DNA of 7,690 nucleotides, from contig JAUXMQ010000043.1 in the NCBI GenBank assembly GCA_030623125.1, positions 1 to 7,690 of the forward strand, given 5' to 3'. Position numbers and translations under genes: made by a program. Positions 1 through 4,813 of the stretch are shown piece after piece (the stretch's first letter is position 1; each line of letters begins with the position of its first letter). The notes under the pieces were generated by a model, which worked only from the letters and a program-made list of their open reading frames with translations, was not told the origin of the DNA and searched no databases. Source of the stretch: Acidimicrobiia bacterium. Its GTDB lineage: Bacteria > Actinomycetota > Acidimicrobiia > Spongiisociales > ZC4RG35.

Positions 1-1
1 C

Positions 2-385
2 CTTCTTCTTGCGGGAAGGTCGATGGGTGGGCGAATCGCGACGATGCTGGTGGCCGAGGGGGGCGAGGCCGCCGGAGTGGTCCTCTACGCCTACCCGCTG
101 CACCCGGCGGGAAAGCCGGAGAAGCTCCGCATCGACCATTTGCCGAATGTCACCGTGCCGCTCCTTTTCTTTCTCGGAACCAGGGATGCCTTGTCGCGAG
201 TGGAGCTGTTTGACCGGCACATCCGCCCGCTGCCGAACGTCGAGGTCGAGGTTCTCGAGAATGCAGGTCACTCCCCGAAGGGAGGAGGCTGGACGTTTGA
301 GTCCACGGTCGAGCGGCTCGTCGATGGGACCTCGGATTGGATTGGGAGGATCTCGTCTGGCAGTAGCAGCCCGGAGAGGCCATAA
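2..385 (+). CDS. Alpha/beta-hydrolase family protein (COG3571/KANL3-Tex30-like), 5'-truncated
   Basis: The reading frame is open from base 2 to a TAA at 383-385, giving the last 127 residues of a protein whose N-terminus lies outside the window. The visible part begins with LLLAGRSMGGR, a G-x-S-x-G nucleophile elbow with Ser at residue 7. It continues through YPLHPAGKPEKLR, then LFFLGTRDALS with a likely acid Asp at residue 62, and ENAGHSP with a likely catalytic His at residue 90. The order Ser-Asp-His and the YPLHPxGKP segment match my memory of the small predicted alpha/beta-hydrolases of the COG3571 / KANL3-Tex30 type, about 200-230 residues long. Their substrates are poorly known, so I give no specific reaction. 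The ATG at 23 is internal, because it lies one codon after the nucleophile Ser. It is followed by a 37-base gap and rplY. No lid domain or membrane segment is visible. Confidence 0.82.
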   Translation, partial: LLLAGRSMGGRIATMLVAEGGEAAGVVLYAYPLHPAGKPEKLRIDHLPNVTVPLLFFLGTRDALSRVELFDRHIRPLPNVEVEVLENAGHSPKGGGWTFESTVERLVDGTSDWIGRISSGSSSPERP

Positions 386-386
386 T
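381..386 (+). promoter_or_regulatory. Possible -10 element upstream of rplY
   Basis: CATAAT matches the sigma-70/SigA -10 consensus at five of six bases and stands out in a GC-rich background. It overlaps the stop codon of the hydrolase gene and lies 36 bases before the rplY ATG, so a transcript starting near 393 would have a leader of about 30 bases. The candidate -35 at 17 bases spacing (TGGCAG, 358-363) is poor. This is a pattern-only call. Confidence 0.3.
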
Positions 387-409
387 TGGGTCTGCCTCTT
401 CACTTCTCC

Positions 410-415
410 AAGGAG
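410..415 (+). promoter_or_regulatory. Ribosome binding site of rplY
   Basis: AAGGAG sits seven bases before the ATG at 423. It fixes that ATG as the L25 start, although the same frame is open upstream to base 9. Confidence 0.8.
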
Positions 416-422
416 TCTCTTG

Positions 423-1112
423 ATGTCTGAAATCAGCTTGCGCGCCTTGCCAGGCCGGTCGCCCGGCTCGCGTGAGTCTCGCCGGATTCGCCGCGAGGGC
501 CTGGTGCCTGCCGTTGTCTACGGCAAGGATGTTGATTCTCTGCCTCTTTCTGTTGATGCTCATGCCCTCGGGGTGGCCCTTCACACCGAGGCCGGCTCGA
601 ATGCCATCATCAGTCTCGAGATCGAGGGCGGTGACACATTGACCACGATGGCCCGGATCATCGAGCGTCACCCTTTTCGAGACGAGTATCGACACGTCGA
701 TTTTGTCACCGTCGACCTCAGCCAGAAGGTCACCGCCGAAGTGACAATCCAGTTCGAAGGCACCCCGGCAGGTGTGATCGAAGGTGGTGTCTTCAGCCCG
801 CGGAGGACGTCTGTACAGATCGAGGTGCTGCCAACGGAAATCCCCTCGTTCATCGAACTCGAGGTTTCCGAAGTCGAGGTAGGTGGCTCGCTTCGTGTGG
901 AGGATCTTCCGGCACTCGAGGGCATTGTCTATCTCGAGGATCCTGATGCCGTGATCATGTCCGTCACTGTGCCCGCGGCCGAGATCGTCGAAGAGCCAGA
1001 ATTCGACGAGGAAGAAGAGTTGGCGGAGGGCGAGGAGCTTGCCGAGGGTGAGGCTGAAGAGGGCGCTGAGGCTGAGGCCGAAGGCGAAGAAGAGGCCGAA
1101 GCAACCGAGTAA
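423..1112 (+). CDS. rplY: 50S ribosomal protein L25, CTC/TL5 type
   Basis: This 229-residue protein is the long CTC/TL5 form of L25, which binds 5S rRNA in the central protuberance of the large ribosomal subunit. Residues 1 to about 95 are the L25 domain: an arginine-rich start (SRESRRIRREGLVPAVVYG) and the conserved RHPFRDEYRHVDF segment at 83-94. Residues about 100-185 are the beta-rich CTC domain (EGTPAGVIEGGV, then a VEDLPALEG segment and DPDAVIMSV). From about residue 187 the protein is a Glu/Ala/Gly tail with no Lys or Arg. The ATG at 423 has AAGGAG at the right distance. Translating upstream of it gives an arginine/serine-rich peptide from the hydrolase gene in another frame, so longer starts are not credible. 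The pth gene begins four bases after the stop; this pairing is common in bacteria. Confidence 0.95.
   Translation: MSEISLRALPGRSPGSRESRRIRREGLVPAVVYGKDVDSLPLSVDAHALGVALHTEAGSNAIISLEIEGGDTLTTMARIIERHPFRDEYRHVDFVTVDLSQKVTAEVTIQFEGTPAGVIEGGVFSPRRTSVQIEVLPTEIPSFIELEVSEVEVGGSLRVEDLPALEGIVYLEDPDAVIMSVTVPAAEIVEEPEFDEEEELAEGEELAEGEAEEGAEAEAEGEEEAEATE
981..1109 (+). repeat. Low-complexity acidic tail coding region of L25
   Basis: About 43 codons made almost wholly of GAG/GAA, GCC/GCT and GGC/GGT encode EEPEFDEEEELAEGEELA and a similar continuation. The unit ELAEGE occurs twice in tandem (about residues 199-210). This is an imperfect coding repeat, not a mobile one. It also creates open frames in other registers, including the arginine-rich open stretch before the pth start. 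Confidence 0.6.
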
Positions 1113-1116
1113 ACCG

Positions 1117-1695
1117 GTGCAGGTGGTCGTCGGACTTCGCAATCCGGGAGCCGACTACGAACGAAGTCGGCATAACGTTGGGTTCGATGTGCTGGCACGA
1201 GTCGTCGATCGAGCCGATCAGTCTTTTGGCAGGGCGCCTTCGCGTGTGCGGGGGATGGTGGCCCAAGCGGGGGTTGGCGAAGACCGGGTCCTCTATTTCG
1301 CTCCCAACACCTACATGAATGAGTCCGGCGGGGCGGTCAAGGCTGCAATGGCCTACTACAAGGTTGCCTCTGGGGATCTGCTGGTGATTCACGACGACAT
1401 CGACCTGGCCTTTGGTCGTCTCCGTATTCAGGTGGCCGGAGGCAGCGGCGGCCACAACGGGATTCGATCGGTCGAGGAGTCCCTCGGTACCAAGGAGTTC
1501 TCGAGACTCAAGATCGGGGTGGGGCGGCCCCCCGGCTCGATGGATCCCGCGGACTTCGTCCTGCGCCAATTCTCGAAAGGTGAACGTTCCGAAGTCGAGG
1601 TGCTGATGGAAGATGCGGCCGACGTCGCGGAGCAGTGGCTCGGCAACAGGGACCGAGCCCAAGAAATAGCGGCGCATCGGGGTCGAGATGCCTGA
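1117..1695 (+). CDS. pth: Peptidyl-tRNA hydrolase
   Basis: Pth is a cytoplasmic esterase that frees tRNA from peptidyl-tRNAs dropped by ribosomes. The product from the GTG at 1117 is 192 residues; the E. coli enzyme has 194. Conserved blocks are in order: [10 protein letters not shown] at 5-14, SRHNVGFD at 17-24 with catalytic His19, PNTYMNESG at 63-71 with Asn68, IHDDIDL at 91-97 with Asp94, and [11 protein letters not shown] at 108-118 with Asn114. These correspond to His20, Asn68, Asp93 and Asn114 of E. coli. The frame is open upstream to 1039, but that stretch overlaps the L25 acidic tail and gives a basic, arginine-rich peptide absent from the family. GTG 1117 is four bases after the rplY stop; GTG 1123 is a second possibility. 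No strong Shine-Dalgarno is seen, so coupling to rplY is likely. The 3' end overlaps glpK by eight bases. Confidence 0.95.
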   Translation: MQVVVGLRNPGADYERSRHNVGFDVLARVVDRADQSFGRAPSRVRGMVAQAGVGEDRVLYFAPNTYMNESGGAVKAAMAYYKVASGDLLVIHDDIDLAFGRLRIQVAGGSGGHNGIRSVEESLGTKEFSRLKIGVGRPPGSMDPADFVLRQFSKGERSEVEVLMEDAADVAEQWLGNRDRAQEIAAHRGRDA

Positions 1696-3178
1696 GTACG
1701 TGGGCGCTCTCGATCAGGGCACGACATCGACGCGATTCATGGTGTTTGATCATGCTGGAACGGTGGTCTCGCTTGATCAGAAGGAGCACAGTCAGATCTT
1801 CCCCGAACCGGGATGGGTGGAGCACGACCCCGGTGAGATCTGGCTGAACACGGTGTCGGTGATCGAGGGAGCCCTTTCCCGGGCCGGTCTCGACCCCGGC
1901 GATCTGGCGGCCGTGGGGATCACCAACCAGCGAGAAACGACCGTTGTCTGGGATCGTTCCACAGGGGAGCCGGTAGCCAATGCGATCGTCTGGCAGGACA
2001 CTCGAACAGCCGGCCTCTGTAAGGCGCTCGAGGCGGGCGAGGGACCTGATCGTTTCCGGGCGAAGACGGGTCTTCCCCTGGCAACGTATTTTGCCGGCCC
2101 GAAGGTTCGATGGCTTCTCGATGAACACGATCTAGGAGACCGGGCGGTCGGCGGTGAGCTTGCATTCGGCACGATCGACTCGTGGGTGGCGTGGAACCTG
2201 ACCGGTGGTACCGAAGGTGGTCAACATGTAACCGATGTGACCAACGCGTCCAGAACCATGTTGATGGACCTGGCCACAACCACCTGGGACTCAGACCTGC
2301 TCATGGAACTCGGCGTGCCCACTCACATGCTTCCAGAGATTGTTGCCTCGGTCGGCCACATCGGATCGTGTGCCGGCCCGTTATCCGGTGTTCCGCTCAC
2401 TGCGATTCTCGGCGACCAGCAGGCGGCCCTCTTCGGGCAGGTCTGTTTCAAGCCAGGAGACGCCAAGAACACCTACGGCACGGGCAACTTCATGCTGATG
2501 AACACCGGCACCGACCCGGTTCCGTCGGAATCCGGTCTTCTCAGTACTGTGGCGTACCGAATCGATGGTGATGAAACTGTCTACGCCCTCGAGGGCTCGG
2601 TTGCCGTCACCGGGTCCCTGGTGCAATGGCTTCGGGACAATATCGGGATCATTGCCGAAGCATCCGAGGTCGAGGACCTGGCTCTCTCGGTCGAGGACAA
2701 CGGAGATGTCTACTTCGTTCCGGCATTTTCCGGTCTTTTTGCACCTCACTGGCGACCGGACGCCAGAGGGGTGATCATCGGCTTGACCCGTTTCGCCAAC
2801 AAGGGTCACATCGCTCGCGCCGCTCTCGAGTCAACCGCCTATCAGACAAAAGACGTCCTCGATGCCATGACGGCAGACTCCGGGGTGAATCTGGTCGAAC
2901 TGAGGGTCGACGGTGGCATGACGCACAATTCGCTTCTCATGCAATTCCAGGCCGATCTGCTTGGGGTGGAAGTAGTCCGGCCCACCATCGCAGAGACGAC
3001 TGCCTTGGGCGCGGCCTACGCCGCCGGTCTCGCCGTGGGATTCTGGTCCGATTTCGATGAGCTCACCTCGCGATGGGTCGAATCCGAGAGATGGGTGCCT
3101 GACATGACCTCTGATGAGCGCACGCGGTTACAGGGTCGTTGGCGCCAGGCGATCCATCGTTCTCTCGACTGGGTCTGA
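1688..3178 (+). CDS. glpK: Glycerol kinase (FGGY family)
   Basis: GlpK phosphorylates glycerol with ATP to sn-glycerol 3-phosphate in the cytoplasm. The 496-residue product is full length (E. coli 502). It has the FGGY N-lobe start [11 protein letters not shown] at 7-17, the glycerol-binding QRE at 81-83 with Tyr134, [14 protein letters not shown] at 161-174, [10 protein letters not shown] at 242-251 with catalytic base Asp243, [15 protein letters not shown] at 260-274, and the C-lobe [20 protein letters not shown] at 408-425. The segment [11 protein letters not shown] at 351-361 replaces the E. coli GAPYWDPYARG and resembles the mycobacterial form, from memory. Two control sites of model enzymes look absent: Ala196 stands where E. 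coli and Enterococcus have His in NIH, and the E. coli fructose-bisphosphate loop GGKGGTR is replaced near 227-233. The start overlaps the end of pth by eight bases; only GGGG at 1679-1682 serves as a weak Shine-Dalgarno, so translation is probably coupled. The downstream pgsA is a possible user of its product. Confidence 0.95.
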   Translation: MPEYVGALDQGTTSTRFMVFDHAGTVVSLDQKEHSQIFPEPGWVEHDPGEIWLNTVSVIEGALSRAGLDPGDLAAVGITNQRETTVVWDRSTGEPVANAIVWQDTRTAGLCKALEAGEGPDRFRAKTGLPLATYFAGPKVRWLLDEHDLGDRAVGGELAFGTIDSWVAWNLTGGTEGGQHVTDVTNASRTMLMDLATTTWDSDLLMELGVPTHMLPEIVASVGHIGSCAGPLSGVPLTAILGDQQAALFGQVCFKPGDAKNTYGTGNFMLMNTGTDPVPSESGLLSTVAYRIDGDETVYALEGSVAVTGSLVQWLRDNIGIIAEASEVEDLALSVEDNGDVYFVPAFSGLFAPHWRPDARGVIIGLTRFANKGHIARAALESTAYQTKDVLDAMTADSGVNLVELRVDGGMTHNSLLMQFQADLLGVEVVRPTIAETTALGAAYAAGLAVGFWSDFDELTSRWVESERWVPDMTSDERTRLQGRWRQAIHRSLDWV

Positions 3179-3179
3179 T

Positions 3180-3196
3180 GCTGTGGCCACCGCAGC
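3180..3196 (+). terminator. Small GC-rich hairpin after glpK (weak terminator candidate)
   Basis: GCTGTGG and CCGCAGC can pair over seven positions (one G-T wobble) around a three-base loop, starting two bases after the glpK stop. No T-run follows, so it is not a classical intrinsic terminator. It could be a processing or attenuation hairpin, or chance. Confidence 0.25.
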
Positions 3197-3211
3197 GACC
3201 GCGAGCTGGCT

Positions 3212-3217
3212 TATGAT
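3212..3217 (+). promoter_or_regulatory. Possible -10 element upstream of pgsA
   Basis: TATGAT matches the -10 consensus at five of six bases. It lies in the 65-base gap between glpK and the proposed pgsA start, just after the hairpin. No convincing -35 is seen 16-18 bases upstream. If real, transcription would start near 3224 with a leader of about 20 bases containing the strong Shine-Dalgarno. Confidence 0.3.
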
Positions 3218-3232
3218 CGGCAGGCCTTAGTC

Positions 3233-3239
3233 GAGGAGG
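3233..3239 (+). promoter_or_regulatory. Strong ribosome binding site of pgsA, deciding an unusual start
   Basis: GAGGAGG contains a full AGGAGG. Only four bases separate it from the in-frame ATC at 3244, while the first in-frame TTG (3262) is 22 bases away, too far for normal initiation. The nearer ATG at 3257 is in a different frame. Confidence 0.6.
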
Positions 3240-3243
3240 CGTT

Positions 3244-3801
3244 ATCTCCGTTCCGAATGCGTTGGCGCTGGCTCGGATCGCCATGGTCGTGCCGATCATG
3301 GCCTTCACGCGGGCCGACAGGATCGACAACCACTTTGTCATCGCGGCAGAGATTTTCGCGATCGCGACGTTTACCGATTTCCTCGACGGCTACCTGGCAC
3401 GCCGCTATTCGGATGAGACTGTTCTCGGGGGCTTTCTCGACACCACGGCCGACAAGATCCTTGTCACCGGCACGCTCCTCGCCCTCGTTTCGGTCGGCAG
3501 AGTCTCCATCTGGCCTGCGGCGATCCTCATCTTCAGGGAGTTCGCGGTGATGGCACTGAGGGGGGTTGTTGCCCAGCGAGGTGGGCTGATAAAACCCTCG
3601 ACCTGGGGGAAGATCAAGACGGTGGCCCAGTTCCTGGCCATTTTCCTGGCATTCGTCCGTCTCTCGGAGCCATGGGGACCCTGGTACCTGGACCAGTGGG
3701 CGATGCTCTTCGCGGTGATCGCCACGCTCGGGTCGGCGTCGGGGTACATGGTCGCGTTCTGGCACACCGTCCGTACGGAGCCAACCGAAGTCAAGACGTG
3801 A
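3244..3801 (+). CDS. pgsA: CDP-diacylglycerol-glycerol-3-phosphate 3-phosphatidyltransferase (PgsA-type CDP-alcohol phosphatidyltransferase)
   Basis: This membrane enzyme would transfer a phosphatidyl group from CDP-diacylglycerol to glycerol 3-phosphate, the committed step to phosphatidylglycerol and cardiolipin. The family signature D-x2-D-G-x2-A-R-x8-G-x3-D-x3-D is perfect: Asp45, Asp48, Gly49, Ala52, Arg53, Gly62, Asp66, Asp70. A STWGKIKT segment at 119-126 also fits PgsA. Hydrophobic stretches lie near 7-21, 30-44, 72-98, 127-139 and 151-174, consistent with about six membrane segments. The frame has no ATG, GTG or TTG before TTG 3262, and a start there would remove the conserved VPNAL. 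I place the start at ATC 3244, four bases after GAGGAGG, giving 185 residues, a normal family length. The conventional alternative is TTG 3262 (179 residues). The final four bases overlap the next gene (GTGA). Another CDP-alcohol acceptor specificity is possible, but the upstream glpK favours glycerol 3-phosphate. Confidence 0.88.
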   Translation: MSVPNALALARIAMVVPIMAFTRADRIDNHFVIAAEIFAIATFTDFLDGYLARRYSDETVLGGFLDTTADKILVTGTLLALVSVGRVSIWPAAILIFREFAVMALRGVVAQRGGLIKPSTWGKIKTVAQFLAIFLAFVRLSEPWGPWYLDQWAMLFAVIATLGSASGYMVAFWHTVRTEPTEVKT

Positions 3802-4778
3802 GGGTCGCCATCACCGGTGGCTCAGGTGTGGTCGGCGCCGCGGTCACCAACCATCTCGTTGAGTCCGGATTCGAAGTGAAGGCTCTTGCCCGCTCGACAA
3901 GATCCGGGTCCAAAGTCGCCTCCCTCGGAGCAACGCCCGTTCCCGGCGACGTCCTCGACTATGACAGCGTTGTCTCGCTGGTCGACGGCTGTGAGTGGGT
4001 GTTTCACGTCGCCGGAGTGAACGAGATGTGCACCCGGGACCCGAGCCAAATGTGGCGGGTCAATGTCGAGGGAACCCGACTGGTGATGAATGCCTGCCGG
4101 GAAACAGGAGTTTCGAGACTGATCCATACCTCGTCGGTCGTGACTATCGGGGAGCGGAAAGGGGAGAACGCCACCGAATTGACCAACCACCGCGGGTTCT
4201 ACCTTTCGGAGTATGAGCGAACCAAGACCGAAGCTGAACGACTTCTCTTCTCGGAGGCGCGCGGCCTGGACGTGGTCGCGGTCAACCCGTCATCGGTTCA
4301 GGGCCCCGGGCGAGCGACCGGAACGGGCCGGATCATTCTCAATGCCGCCAGGGGGAAGTTGCCCTTCCTGATCGACACCACGATCTCTCTCGTCGATATC
4401 GACGACTGCGCCCGAGGTCACCTTCTGGCGGCCCGCCGCGGAGCGTCCGGAGAGCGATATTTGCTCAGCGGCGCCACTCTGACGATGCGCGAAGCCGTCG
4501 CTTTGCTATCGGAAGTGACAGATCACGTGGTGTCTCCTCGTTTTCTACCGACCGGCGTCATCCACGCCATATCCGTGGTGGTGGAGATCGCCTTCAGGGC
4601 GATCCGCCGTCGCCCACCAATCTGCCGGGAGGCGGTTCGGGTCATCGGCCACGGTCATCACTACGACGGGAGTCGTGCAACAACCGAACTCGGTCTTCAT
4701 TACACCCCGGTGGAGGACACGATCCGCCGCACAATCGAATGGTTCGCGGATGAGGGACTCCTTCAACCGAACAATTAG
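3798..4778 (+). CDS. Extended short-chain dehydrogenase/reductase (NAD-dependent epimerase/dehydratase; HpnA/dihydroflavonol-reductase-like)
   Basis: The 326-residue product is an extended SDR. It has the N-terminal nucleotide-binding TGGSGVVG at 6-13, an acidic DV after the third strand (51-52), HVAG at 70-73, the active-site Ser in HTSS at 110-113, YERTK at 139-143 (the YxxxK pair Tyr139/Lys143) and NPSSVQGPG at 163-171. The later LVDIDDCARGHLLA and GERYLLSG resemble dihydroflavonol-4-reductase-like proteins and the hopanoid-associated HpnA group. It therefore probably uses NAD(P)(H) on an alcohol, ketone or nucleotide sugar; the substrate cannot be read. A hydrophobic stretch at 253-266 precedes a basic AIRRRPP and may lie on a membrane. 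GTG 3798 overlaps the pgsA stop as GTGA and sits just before the first Rossmann strand, so this start is well supported despite no strong Shine-Dalgarno. Starts back to 3672 lie inside pgsA. The sulfatase follows after 35 bases. Confidence 0.88.
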   Translation: MRVAITGGSGVVGAAVTNHLVESGFEVKALARSTRSGSKVASLGATPVPGDVLDYDSVVSLVDGCEWVFHVAGVNEMCTRDPSQMWRVNVEGTRLVMNACRETGVSRLIHTSSVVTIGERKGENATELTNHRGFYLSEYERTKTEAERLLFSEARGLDVVAVNPSSVQGPGRATGTGRIILNAARGKLPFLIDTTISLVDIDDCARGHLLAARRGASGERYLLSGATLTMREAVALLSEVTDHVVSPRFLPTGVIHAISVVVEIAFRAIRRRPPICREAVRVIGHGHHYDGSRATTELGLHYTPVEDTIRRTIEWFADEGLLQPNN

Positions 4779-4803
4779 TCTCCCCAAGCCGAGGCCTCGC
4801 GAG

Positions 4804-4809
4804 AAGGAG
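4804..4809 (+). promoter_or_regulatory. Ribosome binding site of the alkyl sulfatase gene
   Basis: AAGGAG lies four bases before the GTG at 4814. It supports that GTG as the start. The overlapping TTG at 4812 is in another frame. Confidence 0.7.
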
Positions 4810-4813
4810 AGTT

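Noticed and set aside
9..422. Upstream extension of the L25 frame to an ATG at 9
   Set aside because: It is antagonistic to the alpha/beta-hydrolase frame, which has a clear Ser-Asp-His set. The extension is Arg/Ser/Trp-rich, and AAGGAG points to ATG 423.
1039..1116. Longer N-terminus for peptidyl-tRNA hydrolase
   Set aside because: The added residues are an arginine/lysine-rich shadow of the L25 acidic tail. The family begins directly at the VVGLRNPG strand, and GTG 1117 gives the usual length.
150..1142. 330-residue minus-strand open frame
   Set aside because: It lies antisense to the hydrolase and L25 genes, shows no family motif or ribosome binding site, and has a Cys/His/Arg-rich composition typical of antisense shadows in GC-rich DNA.
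3257..3550. 97-residue frame starting at the ATG closest to the pgsA Shine-Dalgarno
   Set aside because: It is out of frame with the perfect CDP-alcohol phosphatidyltransferase signature and reads as an Arg/Ser-rich shadow.
3672..3797. Longer SDR start inside pgsA
   Set aside because: The extra 42 residues are a shadow of pgsA; extended SDRs start just before the TGxxGxxG strand, which GTG 3798 satisfies.
4790..4799. Perfect 10-base palindrome CGAGGCCTCG before the sulfatase gene
   Set aside because: It has no loop and no second copy that I could find, and such short palindromes are expected by chance in GC-rich DNA. It could be a half-site of an operator, but nothing supports that.
4755..4813. 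Promoter for the sulfatase gene
   Set aside because: The AT-richer stretch near 4768-4778 (ACAATTAG) has no paired -35 and no good -10 at a sensible distance.
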